Source: Mercurialis annua
Taxonomy: Eukaryota; Streptophyta; Magnoliopsida; Malpighiales; Euphorbiaceae
DNA length: 64,000 nucleotides
NCBI RefSeq assembly: GCF_937616625.2
Contig: NC_065577.1
Coordinates: 24,627,501-24,691,500, forward strand
Reading direction: 5' to 3'
Positions 1 to 10,700 of this stretch are shown piece by piece (the first letter of the stretch is position 1; each line of letters begins with the position of its first letter). Below the pieces are notes generated by a model. The model worked only from the letters and a program-made list of their open reading frames with translations. It was not told where the DNA came from and ran no database searches. A program made the translations under genes and the position numbers.

Positions 1-250
1 AAATTTAATACGTTACAAAACCAATCCAAACAATAAAAACGTTACGAAACAAATCCCAATCCAAACGTTTACAAACTTTACGAAGCAAATCCAAACATTT
101 CACCTTTTTAGCGATTTAAGCCAAAAGTTTAAAACGTTACAAAATCTATCCAAACGTTTAAAACGTTACAAAACGAATCCTAATGTTTCACCTTTTTAGC
201 GATTTAAGGCAAATGTTTACAAACGTTACGAAACCAAAAATGTTACGAAG
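1..250 (+). repeat. Satellite array, forward orientation (left edge)
   Basis: Tandem sub-repeats of about 30 bp, recognised by the core CCTTTTTAGCGATTTAAGCC and by recurring AAACGTTT and CGTTACGAAAC words. The array runs off the left edge of the window and is cut on the right by element A. No gene is present. Confidence 0.95.
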
Positions 251-255
251 CAAAT
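251..255. repeat. Target-site duplication of element A, left copy
   Basis: CAAAT directly before the TG of the 5' LTR. The same five bases follow the terminal CA of the 3' LTR at 7764-7768. Removing the element restores a normal satellite junction. Confidence 0.9.
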
Positions 256-378
256 TGTAATATCCCATAAAAATCCTTAAAATTTCCGATGAGTTTCCGA
301 TTGTATTTTAGGATTTTTTTTAAGTTTCATGGTTCGATTCGTGACTAATCTGGGTTGAATGTACTTCGAGTCGATTTG

Positions 379-555
379 TGGTTCAACCAAAAAGGTTGAA
401 CCATATCCTTTGAATCAGGTCTCAAAAGAGACCTGATTCAAAGGATGAGTCTCGTACGAGACTACAAGGTCTCGTACGAGACCCATAAATTTTCAAGCCT
501 GGTCTCGTACGAGACAAGGATTCCCGAACGGGACTCAGCCTTAAATGGCTGAGTC
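379..555. promoter_or_regulatory. Cassette of consecutive perfect dyads in LTR A
   Basis: At least five perfect inverted repeats lie in 177 bp: 10-bp arms at 379-388/394-403; 18-bp arms at 406-423/428-445; 16-bp palindromes AGTCTCGTACGAGACT (448-463) and GGTCTCGTACGAGACC (468-483); and 9-bp arms GACTCAGCC/GGCTGAGTC (532-540/547-555). An imperfect GTCTCG/CGAGAC dyad lies near 501-515. The cassette sits just upstream of the putative TATA box, so a role as binding sites or as an RNA hairpin cluster is possible but unproven. Confidence 0.8.
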
Positions 556-634
556 TCGTTCGAAAATATGCAGCTCTTAATGAGCTTGGCAAGCCTGCCC
601 TCTTTGCACCCGTTTTCAACCTAATTTCCTTCGG

Positions 635-644
635 TATTTATAAA
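635..644 (+). promoter_or_regulatory. Putative LTR TATA box (element A, 5' LTR)
   Basis: TATTTATAAA lies shortly after the dyad cassette, and the same word is at 5110-5119 in the 3' LTR. Position and sequence fit a Pol II core promoter for the LTR. No start site can be proven from sequence. Confidence 0.5.
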
Positions 645-963
645 TGCTTTCTTAACAAAAAATCTACACCACACTTCACTTAAACCCTAGTCGTCATCTT
701 CTTACTCGTTCTCTGAGAAACGAAGCAGTTATCATCCTCCAAAGTTGTTGTTCCGGTAAGTTTTCTTGTTCCTCTAATTTCAGTTTTTGGTTTATGAACG
801 ACATTCCATTTTTTTTTATCGTTCTTATTCGTTTCTTGATCGAAATCAAAACCGTTTGTTTCCGGAGATTCTAGACTCATGTATCTACGATTCCCCACGT
901 TGATTTCGCAAAAGGGTACGTAAACGACCTCGTTTCCGTACCAGCCTGAGGTTCTAGACGCAT

Positions 964-1473
964 ATGTCTAACTCGAGTATGGCACAGTCGTCTTACCAGC
1001 AGCAGAGACCTGCGTTTACACAGTCTGTAGGGTATTTTCAACCTGCAGCATCTTTTGGTGGTCAGCGGGGCCGTGGTTTTGGTGGCAGAGGTTTTAGTGG
1101 TCGTGGTAACGGTGGCAGAGGTTCTAACGGTTATGCTACTGGGCAGAGTTCTCAGCAGCAGCCGCAGGGTAAGGCCAGAGTGTTCGCTCTTACTCCTCAG
1201 GATGCGCGTGCATCAAATGCTGTGGTGCAAGGTACCATTCCGATCTCTTTTACTGATGCTTTGGTATTATTTGATGCGGGTGCAACCCATTCATTTGTGT
1301 CTACGTGCTTTGCTAGGAAATTGGGTATTGCACCATCTATTTTGAGTGAGCCTCTAGCTCTGTCTACACCTATGTCTGAAGGTGTAGTAGTGGACGTCGT
1401 TTATCCTTCTTGTCTAGTGGTTATTCAGGGTAAAGAATTATGTGCTTATTTGATTGTGCTTGACTTTCTTTCT
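964..1473 (+). pseudogene. Gag C-terminal tail and retropepsin remnant (element A)
   Basis: This encodes the Gly/Arg/Gln-rich linker that follows the gag zinc knuckle, then the aspartic protease with the active-site segment [12 protein letters not shown]. The DAG triplet stands where many retropepsins have DSG or DTG, and element C has DAG too. The methionine at 964 is not a genuine start: in element C this point lies deep inside gag-pol, just after the zinc knuckle. A 2-bp deletion near 1473, relative to element C, ends the frame at the stop 1474-1476. The following RT continues in another frame. Non-functional. Confidence 0.9.
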
Positions 1474-2147
1474 TGATGTCATCTTGGGGATGGACTGGTT
1501 GTCACGCCACTTTGCTTTTCTCGACTTTCGAGGGAAGTTAGTCGAGTTTAGGATTCCAGGTGGCCTACTTTTTTCCTTTCAGGGAGAAAAGGCGGAGACA
1601 CCTAAGAATCTAATTTCCGCCATCAAGGCGGAGCCAATGTTAGGCAAGGGTTGCCAGGGTTTTCTTACAGTGGTTCGTGATTTGGAGGCTGATAGTGGTG
1701 ATATGCATAGTGTTCCGATAGTGAATGAGTCCACTGATGTGTTTCCAGAGGAATTGCCTGGATTACCACCTGATCGTGATATTGAGTTTTGCATTGATGT
1801 GGTTTCTGGTACAGCTCCGATTTCGATACTGCCGTATCGGATGGCTCCTGCAGAGCTGAAGGAGTTGAAGGATCAGTTACAAGAGTTATTGGATAGTGGG
1901 TTCATCAGACCGAGTACTTCTCCGTGGGGTGCTCCAGTTCTATTTGTGAAGAAGAAAGATGGTTCCTTTCGACTGTGTATCGACTACAGACAGTTGAACA
2001 AGGCTACTGTCAAGAACATATATCCTTTTCCTCGTATCGATGATTTGTTTGACCAGTTGCATGGTGCAAAGTGTTTTTCCAAGATCGATTTGAGGTCTGG
2101 GTATCATCAACTTCGGATCCGTGATGTAGATGTTCCTAAGACTGCTT
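1474..2147 (+). pseudogene. Reverse transcriptase N-terminal half remnant (element A)
   Basis: The protease-RT linker and the RT fingers/palm start are readable here, with the [14 protein letters not shown] block and motif A as [12 protein letters not shown]. The motif A catalytic Asp is still present, unlike in element C. A 1-bp deletion in the T run near 2146-2148 moves the rest of RT to another frame. It is a decayed fragment of the same polyprotein as its neighbours. Confidence 0.9.
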
Positions 2148-3708
2148 TCGGACGCGGTATGGACATATTGAGTTTCTGGTTATGTCTTTTGGTCTGACAA
2201 ACGCACCAGCAGCGTTTATGGATATGATGAACAGAGTGTTCAAGCCGTTTTTGGACCAATTTTTTATCGTCTTCATTGATGACATTTTGATCTATTCTCG
2301 GAGTGAGGAGGAGCATGCTTATCATTTGAGGACTATACTACAGACGTTGCGTGAGCATCAGTTGTATGCTAAGTTCTCAAAATGTGAGTTCTGGTTGGAT
2401 CAGGTTACCTTTCTAGGACACGTGGTGTCGAAAGATGGGATCAAGGTTGATCTGAAGAAGATTGAGGCCGTAATGGATTGGCAGAGGCCGAAGTCATTTA
2501 CCGAGATCAGAAGTTTTCTGGGTTTAGTTGGCTACTATCGTCGGTTCGTGCAAGATTTCTCCAGAATATCTGCACCGTTGACTAAACTGACACAGAAGGG
2601 TGTTAAGTTTGAGTGGACTGACAAGTGCGAGGCGAGCTTTGAGAAGTTCAAGGAGATTTTGACTACAACTCCGGTTTTGGCGTTGCCTTCTGGCATTGAC
2701 GGTTTCACAGTGTATTGTGATGCGTCTCGGATTGGTTTGGGTTGCGTTCTGATGCAACATGGACAGGTGATTTCCTATGCTTCCAGACAGTTGAAGAAGC
2801 ATGAGGTAAATTACCCTACTCATGATTTAGAGTTGGCAGCTGTGGTTTTTGCGCTGAAAATTTGGAGGCATTATTTGTATGGTGCTACTTGTGAGATTTT
2901 CACTGATCATAAGAGTCTGAAGTATATCTTTGATGAGAGAGAGTTGAACTTGAGACGGAGGAGGTGGCTAGAGTTATTGAAAGACTATGACTGTACTATT
3001 CAGTACCATCCTGGTAAGGCTAATGTGGTAGCCGATGCGTTGAGTCGCAAGTCTTCGGGCAGTCTGGCTCATATTTATGAGATTGGTCGTAGACCCATGG
3101 TTAGAGAGTGGCACGATTTGATAGCTTCAGGCTATGGTTTTCAGGTTTCTCAGGCTGGTTGTTTGTTAGCACAGTTGCAAGTGCAACCTGCTTTGATTGA
3201 TCGCATCAAAGCTTTACAAGCTGAGGATCCACAGTTGAGACGGATTATTGAGGAGGTTCGGCAGGATGGTAATTCTGAGTTTACTTTTGTGGAGGGTGTT
3301 CTAAGACATGGTTCGAGATTGTGTGTTTCAGATTCAGATGGTTTGAGGGACCAGATTCTGGAAGAACCGCACAAATCTGCTTATAGTGTTCATCCGGGTT
3401 CTACTAAGATGTCCCATGATCTTAAGGGTACCTACTGGTGGAGCGGGATGAAGAAGGATGTCGCTGAGTATGTTTCTAAGTGTCTGACTTGTCAGCAAGT
3501 GAAGCTGGAGCATCAGAGACCTTTTGGCTATCTGCAACCACTACCTATTCCAGAGTGGAAGTGGAAGCGGATTGCTATAGATTTTGTGGTTGGTTTACCA
3601 CGTACTCGACAAGGGTACGATTTCATCTGGGTAATAGTTGACCGTATGACCAAGTCAGCTCATTTCCTTCCGATTAAGGTTTCATATACTGCTTCGAGGT
3701 TGGCTTAG
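2148..3708 (+). pseudogene. RT palm, RNase H and integrase N-terminal part remnant (element A)
   Basis: The longest open stretch of element A. It has the RT catalytic motif [10 protein letters not shown], the thumb/connection ([13 protein letters not shown]), RNase H beginning [13 protein letters not shown] with its TDHKSL and VVADALSR blocks, the integrase zinc-binding region (HPGSTKM followed by CLTCQ), and the start of the DDE core including the first Asp in AIDF. It ends at TAG 3706-3708, where element C has CAG (Gln). No start codon is expected, because this is an internal piece of a polyprotein. Confidence 0.92.
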
Positions 3709-4426
3709 TTGTACATCCAGGATTGTCAGTTTGCATGGTGTACCTGTTTTTATTGTGTCAGACAGAGGTTCCGTGTTTACTTTGAGGTTCTGGAAAGCGT
3801 TACAGGAATCCTTGGATTCCCGGTTGGATTTCGGTATAGCTTTTCATCCTCAGACTGACGGTTAGTCTGACAGGACTATTCAAACGTTGGAGGATATGCT
3901 CAGGATGTGTGTTCTCGATTTTTAGGTTAGCTGGGATGCTCATATGCCGTTGATTGAGTTTTCTTACAACAACAGTTACCACGCGAGTATTGAGATGGCG
4001 CCGTATGAGGCTTTGTATGGGCGCAAGTGTAGATCTCCTATTTGTTGGGAGGAGGTTGGAGAGCGTAAACTCTCGGGAGCAGAGATTATTCAGATTACCT
4101 AAGTGAAGGTACCGTTGATCAAACAGAGGTTAGAGACTGCTTTTAGTCGGCATAAGAGTTATGCTGATCCGAAGAGGAAAGACATTGAGTTTCATGTTGG
4201 TGATTTTGTGTTTCTTCGTTTTTCGCCTATGAAAGGCGTGGTTTGTTTTGGTGTCAAGGGAAAGTTGGCATCGAGGTATATTGGTCCTTATCAGATTTCA
4301 GAGAGGATTGGAGCTGTGGCTTATCGTCTGGTTCTGCCGCCAGACATGTCTTTAGTGCATCCTGTGTTTCACGTTTCTATGTTGAGGAAGTGCATTTCTG
4401 ATCCTTCGCATGTGATTGTGCCCTAG
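3709..4426 (+). pseudogene. Integrase core and C-terminal domain remnant (element A)
   Basis: The rest of the integrase is interrupted by TAG at 3863-3865 and 3923-3925 (CAG in element C), TAA at 4100-4102 (TCA in C) and TAG at 4424-4426 (CAG in C). A 2-bp deletion lies near 3717. Still readable are the [15 protein letters not shown] region around the catalytic Glu, the [12 protein letters not shown] block, and the C-terminal [19 protein letters not shown] and [11 protein letters not shown] segments typical of plant gypsy integrases. Confidence 0.9.
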
Positions 4427-4615
4427 AGCGTTGATATTGACCAAGAGTTGTCGTATGAGGAACATCCAGTTGAGGGTGTTGATACGCGAGTGCGTAAATT
4501 GCGGAACAAGGAGATTCCGATGGTCAAAGTTCTCTGGCGCAATCATTCTGTTGAGGAGTGCACTTGGGAGACCAAGTCGGATGTGCGGAATCGCTATCCT
4601 TTTCTTTTTTCGTGA
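4427..4615 (+). pseudogene. Chromodomain remnant at integrase C-terminus (element A)
   Basis: In frame after the stop at 4424-4426, this encodes a segment of about 60 residues with the chromodomain-like blocks VRKLRNKEIPMVKVLW, RNHSVEECTWE and RYPFLF, ending at TGA 4613-4615. Chromodomains at this place define chromoviruses and are thought to bind heterochromatin marks such as H3K9me2. The full upstream frame is lost, so it cannot be made as part of an integrase. Confidence 0.85.
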
Positions 4616-4720
4616 GGTACGATATCTTGATTTTATGTGATTCTGTAATATTTACTTGTGTTACGTGTTGTTCTGGTGTTAATTGTTAATCATATTAAAT
4701 TCGAGGACTAATTTATAATT
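4616..4720 (+). other. 3' untranslated spacer of element A
   Basis: About 105 bp between the chromodomain stop and the polypurine tract, AT-rich and matching the same spacer in element C. No coding signal is seen. Confidence 0.7.
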
Positions 4721-4732
4721 AGTTGGAGAGAA
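4721..4732 (+). other. Polypurine tract of element A
   Basis: AGTTGGAGAGAA directly abuts the TG of the 3' LTR. This is the expected primer for plus-strand synthesis. Element C has AGTTGGGGAGAA in the same place. Confidence 0.85.
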
Positions 4733-7044
4733 TGTAATATCTCGTACAAATCCTTAAAATTTCCGATGAGTTTCCGATTGTATATTAGGATTTCTTTTAG
4801 TTTCGTGGTTCGATTCGTGACTAATTTGGGTTGAATATACTTTGGGTCGATTTGTGGTTCAACCAAAAATGTTGAACCATATCCTTCAAATCAGGTCTCA
4901 AAAGAGACCTGATTCAAAGGATGAGTCTCGTACGAGACTACAAGGTCTCGTACGAGACCCATGAATTTTCAAGCCTGGTCTCGTATGAGACCAGGATTCC
5001 CGAACTGGACTCAGGCTTAAATGGCTGAGTCTCGTTCGAAAATATGCAGCTCTTAATGAGCTTGGCAGCCGGCCCTCTCTGCACTCGTTTTCGACCTAAT
5101 TTTCTTCGGTATTTATAAACGCTTTCTCAACAAAAAATCTACACCACACTTCACCTAAACCCTAGCCGTCATCCTCTTGCTCGTTCTCTGAGAAACAAAG
5201 AAGTTATCATCCTCCAAAGTTGTTGTTCCGGTAAGTTTTCTTGTTCCTCTAATTTCAGTTCTTGGTTTATGAACGGTATTCCGTATTTTTGATCGTTCTT
5301 ATTCGTTTCTAGATCGAAATCAAAACCGTTTATTTCCGGAGATTCTAGACTCACGTATCTACGATTCCCAACTTTGATTTCGCAAAACGGTACGTAAACG
5401 ACCTCGTTTCAATTGCCGAACGGTTTCCGTTTTAAGCTTGTATAACATGTTTTCATGTGGGATTCATTACTGCCGAAACCATTCTCTTCCATTGGCTTTG
5501 AGTTTGTTATTTTTACTGATATTAGATCTTTTAATGATTCATAATTGAATTGTTTGAGTTATTGTGCCGTGGTATTAAATCGTTGTTTGGTTTATTGATC
5601 TTTATTCACTGCGTGTTGTTCAGTCTTCTTATTCTTTCGGTTCTTCACTTTGCTTTAGGGATAGGATGTGGGTTGATTTATGTTTAAGCTATGATTAATA
5701 CCTATTTCATGCTTCTATGGTAAATTTTGATTATTGAATTTGGTTGTTAATATTCTGCCACTTGAGGAATAGGTTGGCGGGGATGATTATTTTTCAAAAG
5801 AAAAGAGAAGGCTAATTAGCCAGTTTATATAGTCACTAAATTGTTTTGGTTTAATCAAACGAATCCTTTTAGTTAATTACCTACTGAATTTGCTTTATAC
5901 TTTTGTATTTCGTTGAATTAGAATTAAGTGAATCATAAACTATTAATATTTTACAACCTAAGTTTTTTAATTACTCGGGTAATTATATTTACTTTCGAAT
6001 ATCAAAGTGACTAAATTACAATTTAGCTCTTGAACATTTTTAACTTATTTGACCAAGTGTTGGTTGTAATTTTATATTTCATTTTGGATTATAATAACTA
6101 TATTAATTTCGAATATCAAAATAGCATGAAAATTGGTTAAATTACAATTTAACCCCTAGACGTTTTTTTAAACTTATTTAATTAAGTTTTTGGTTAGTAA
6201 CTTTATATTTTGTTTTAATAATAAACAAAAGTAATTAATTTGATTTCGGATATCAAATTGGATAAAGTATATTTTAGTCCCTAATTGACTAAAGTACAGT
6301 TTAGTCCCTAATTGGCTAAATTACAGTTTAGTCCCTATACTTTTATAAACTTAAAATGGTTAAGTTTTTGGATTGTAACTTGGGTTATTTGCAATTTAAG
6401 TTATTGAGTTCTATTTTAATGACTTATTATTTTACAGAATTATTTTTATAAATATAAACTCGGGTTTATATTTGATAAACGTTTTGAGTCGGGTTAGACT
6501 TGGGTCACCCGACAAGTGAGGGTAGCTTGGTAGTTATTGGTAACTCGGCTAACCCACTATATGGAAATTAATTATTATTTAAAGATTATTAAATAATATT
6601 TGTAAGTCGGATTTTAAGCGAGAACTCAATACACTTGTAATAATTGTGCATTGTTAACTTTTGGGTATTTTTGTGTTCTTCTGGATTGTTTATTCCGATG
6701 TGTTAATTGTGCTAGTCCTATGTGGTGTCTATTACTTTCTAGAGTTAGGGTCTGTTTTTAATAAATATTTTATTTGTCTAGACCCGTTTACTGTTCGTGC
6801 TTCAGAGGCGAACCAGGATTAGTTGCTTGCCGGTTATCACGTGGATTAGCAAGTAGTGAGTTTGTACTTACTATTTACCGCTTTATTAAGTAAATTGTTA
6901 TTTTAATATTAAATATATATATGGTACGTATATTTTGAACTGTTTTATTACTATGGCTTCTAGTTGGAACATGCTACCTAATGAGCATCATTAGGACTGC
7001 GTGCGCACCGGTATTGATCTGGGTAAGGTATATATGGAAATGTG

Positions 7045-7170
7045 GTAACTCGGTGTGAGCACAGCTCTCGAGACCAAATAGAGTAACTCGATGTAGCACA
7101 GCTCTCGGGACTCTGGATATGGTATAAGTGTGGTCAGTGGTAACTCGTTGTAGCTCAGCTCTCGGGACCA
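7045..7170. repeat. Threefold minisatellite inside LTR A
   Basis: Three units begin GTAACTCG and end in CTCTCGGGAC or a near match, starting at 7045, 7083 and 7140. Corresponding triplets lie in the LTRs of element C (about 27963-28082 and in the right LTR near 36.3-36.4 kb) and solo LTR E (about 42054-42177). Function unknown. Confidence 0.75.
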
Positions 7171-7627
7171 GACCTGTTGGAATATGTTTATTATTTAGAA
7201 TTGTGGATTCGGGTTCCAACTACTATTCGTAATATCGTTATTAAATGTTTTAAACGGTTTTAAAGGTTTTCCACTTAATAAATGTAGATAGTGGTATAAA
7301 CTCATCTCAGTATATCTGACCCTGTTGTTTTCCCAATTTTTCCAAGGATTATGATCTGAGAGAGTCTGGTGATCTCCGCATTTACTTTTCTTCGGAGGTT
7401 CATTTTAGTAGAACTATCAAACTATTTTATTCTTAGACCGCAGTAGTTGACTAGACGTCTTTATTTTATTACAGTTGTTTGTCAGATTGGTCCGACTGGA
7501 TATATTGTTGTGGCATGTTTATACTGTTTACTCTGTTTGCTTTTATGCCATATTGGAGACTCGTAGCTGAACGAGTATTTATAATACTAATTGTTGAATA
7601 TAATAACTGTTAGAATTAGGCTGAAGT

Positions 7628-7643
7628 CTCGGTTGCCCCCGAG
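7628..7643 (+). other. Conserved hairpin near LTR 3' end
   Basis: CTCGGTTGCCCCCGAG can fold with 5-bp arms CTCGG/CCGAG. The same 16 bases are present in every long LTR in the window (A, B, both of C, E), although flanking sequence diverges strongly. It may mark a 3'-end processing or packaging signal; this is inference. Confidence 0.55.
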
Positions 7644-7763
7644 CATTGGTTTTCTTGCAGGTTTATTATAATTGTATGTTAACAGAAAGGCTAGCTAAGG
7701 GTCTTGGTACTGCATTACCCATACCCTTACGCCGGTCACGATTCATGAAGATGGGTCGTGACA

Positions 7764-7768
7764 CAAAT
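7764..7768. repeat. Target-site duplication of element A, right copy
   Basis: CAAAT, identical to 251-255. Confidence 0.9.
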
Positions 7769-10700
7769 CAAAAAGTTTCACCTTTTTAGCGTTTTAAGCC
7801 AAACGTTTACCAACGTTACGAAATAAATCCAAACGTACGTTTACAAACGTTAGAAAACCAATCAAAATGTTTCACCTTTTTAGCGATGTAAGACAAACAT
7901 TTAAAACATTACGAAATAAATCCAAACGCTTTTCCTTTTTAGCGATTTAAGCCAAACGTTTACAAACGCTACAAAAAATCCAAACGTTTCCCCTTTTTAT
8001 CGAATTAAGCAAAACGTTAAAAACGTTACGAGACCAATGCAAACGTTTACAAATGTGACTAAACAAATCCAAACTCTTTCACCTTTTTAGCGATGTAAGC
8101 AAAACATTTACAAATGTTACGAAATAAAGCCAAACATTTCACGTTTTTAGCGATTTAAGCCAAACATTTAAAACGTTACGAAACCAATCCAAAATTTAAA
8201 CCGTTACGAAATAAATCCAAGCGTTTCACCTTTTTTGCGATTTAAGCCAAACATTTACAAATGTTACGAAACAAAACCAAACACTTTTTAGCGATTTAAG
8301 CCAAACATTTAAAATATTACGAAACCAATCCAAACGTTTAAAACGTTACGAAAAAAATCCAAACGGTTCACCTTTTTAGTGATTTAAGCTAAACGTTTAA
8401 AACGTTACGAAACCAATTTAAACGTTCATACGTTAGGAAACAAATTCAAACGTTTCACCTTTTTAGCAATTTAATCCAAACGTTTACAAACAATAAGAAA
8501 CCAAAAACGTTTCGAAACAAATCCAAACGTTTCACCTTTTTAGCTATTTAAGCCAAACATTGAAAACGTTATAAAACCAATTCAAACAATTAAAACGTTA
8601 CAAAACAAATCTAAATGTTTCACCTTTTTAGCGATTTAATCCAAACGTTTACAAACGCTACGAAACAAATCCAAATGTTTCCCCTTTCTAGCGATTTTAC
8701 CCATAAGTGTAAAGCTTTAAAGAACCAATCCAAACGTGATGAAACAAATCCAAATGTTTACAAACTTGACGAAATAAAAATGTTACGAAACAAATCCTAA
8801 TGTTTCCTGTTTTTAGCGATATAAGCCAAACTTTTACAAACTTTACAAAACCAATCGAAACGTTTAAAACATTACGAAACAAATCCAAGCATTTCACCTT
8901 TTTAGCGATTTAAGCCAAACGTTTACAAACGTTACGCAACAAAGCCAACGTTTCCCCTTTTTTGCGATTTAAGCCAAACGTTTACAAACGTTACGAAACA
9001 AATCCAAAACATTTCACCTTTTTAGAGCAGAAGCCAAACATTTAAATTGTTACAAAACCAATTCAAACGTTTTATCTTTTTAGCATTTCCAGCCAAATAT
9101 TTACGAAACAAATCCAAACATTTCACCTTTTTAGCGATTTAAGACAAACGTTTACAAACGTTTCAAAACTAATCCAAACGTTTCACCTTTTCTGCGATGT
9201 AAGCTAAACATTTAATACGTTACGAAACAAATCCAAACCTTTCACCTTTTTAGCAATTTAAGCCAAACGTTTACAAACGTTATGAAAAAAAATCCAAACT
9301 TTCACCTTTTTAGCGAATTAGGCCAAACGTTTAAAACTTTACGAAACCAATCCAAACGTTACGAAACAAATCCAAATGTTTCACCTTTGTTGCGATATAA
9401 GCCATACATTTACAAATGTTACAAAACAAAACCAAATGTTTCACCTTTTTAGCGATTTAAGCAAACATTTAACACGTTACGAAACCAATCCAAACGTTTA
9501 AAACGTTACCAAAGAAATGCAAACGGTTCACCTTTTTACCGATTTAAGCTAAACGTTTAAAACGTTACAAAACCAATTTAAACGGTTAATACGTTACGAA
9601 GCAAATCCAAACGTTTCACCTTTTTAGCAATTTAAGCCAAACGTTTACAAACGTTATGAAACCAAAAACGTTACGAAAAAATCCAAATGTTTCGCCTTTT
9701 TAGAGATTTAAGCCAAATATTTAAAGCGTTATAAAACTAATTCAAACGTATAAAACGTTACAAAACAAATCCAAACGTTTCACCTTTTTAGCGATTTAAT
9801 ACAAACGTTTCCAAACGTTACGAAACAAATCCAAACGTTTCCCCTTTCTAGCGATTTTAGCAAAAAGTTTAAAATATTACAAAAGCAATCCAAACGTTTA
9901 CAAACGTGACGAATCAAATCCAAACATTTACAAACGTGACAAAATAAAAATGTTACAAAACAAATCCTAACGTTTCCTGTTTTTAGCATCTTAAGCCAAA
10001 CGTTTACAAACGTTACAAAACCAATCGAAATGTTTTAAAACGTTGCGAAACAAATCCAAACGTTTCACCTTCTTAGCAATTTAAACAAAACGTTTACAAA
10101 CGTTGCGAAACAAATCCAAACGTTTCACACTTTTAGCGATTTAAACCAAACGTTTACAAACGTTACGTAACAATTCCATACTTTTCACATTTTTAGCGAT
10201 TTAAGCCAAAGGTTTAAAACGTTACAAAACCAATCCAAACGTTTAATACGTTACGAAAGAAATCCAAAAGATTCCCCTTTTTAGCGTTTTAAGCAAAACG
10301 TTTACAAACGTTATGAAATAAAAAACGCTACGAAACAAATTCAAACGTTTCACCTTTTTAACAATTTAATTCAAACATTAAAAACGTTACAAAACCAATC
10401 CAAACATTTAAAACGTTAAAAAATAAATCCAAACGTTTCCCCTTTTAAGTGATTTAAGCTAAAAGTTTACAAAACGTTACGAAACAAATCTAAACGTTTC
10501 ACCTTTTTAGCGATTTAAGCAAAATGTCTACAAACGTTACGAAACAAATCCAAACGTTTTACATTTTTATCGATTTAAGCCAAACGTTTACAAACATTAC
10601 GAAACAAATCCAAACACTTTACCTTTTTAGCGATTTAAGCCGAAAATTTAAAACGTTACAAAACCAATCGAAACGTTTAAAACGTTACGAAACAAATCCA

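Larger units (their letters stand above)
256..937 (+). repeat. 5' LTR of element A, truncated
   Basis: It matches the first 680 bp or so of the 3' LTR that starts at 4733, beginning TGTAATATCCC. The match ends inside a run CGACCTCGTTTC near 937. About 26 bp that match neither the LTR nor gag follow, and then gag sequence begins near 964. It includes the dyad cassette and a TATA-like box. Confidence 0.9.
256..7763 (+). mobile_element. Element A: decayed Ty3/gypsy chromovirus (Tekay/Del-like)
   Basis: A 7.5-kb LTR retrotransposon bounded by TG...CA and the 5-bp duplication CAAAT. In order it holds a truncated 5' LTR (256-937), a gag tail with protease, RT, RNase H, integrase and chromodomain remnants (964-4615), a polypurine tract and a full 3' LTR of 3031 bp. 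Compared with element C, about 3.8 kb is missing at the 5' side: most of the LTR, the primer site, the leader and gag through the zinc knuckle. Two 2-bp deletions, one 1-bp deletion and five in-frame stops disable the coding region. By eye the LTR pair differs by several percent over its shared 680 bp, so this is an old insertion. The lineage call rests on LTR length and the C-terminal chromodomain and is less certain than the gypsy/chromovirus call. Confidence 0.93.
4733..7763 (+). repeat. 3' LTR of element A (3031 bp)
   Basis: It starts TGTAATATC and ends GGGTCGTGACA. It contains the dyad cassette (around 4855-5035), a TATA-like box at 5110-5119, AT-rich middle sequence, a short minisatellite of TTAGTCCCTA units (about 6263-6340), a threefold GTAACTCG...CTCTCGGGAC repeat (7045-7170) and a hairpin near its end (7628-7643). 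The short open frames inside it show no coding signal. Confidence 0.93.

Noticed and set aside
422..619. 65-codon minus-strand frame rich in SRTRP repeats in LTR A
   Set aside because: It is generated by the GTCTCGTACGAGAC palindromes, which stay open on both strands.
680..700. AAACCCTAG-like words in LTRs (also near 5157, 21770 and 40410) that recall plant telomere repeats
   Set aside because: Only single units occur, at equivalent LTR positions; there is no tandem telomeric array.
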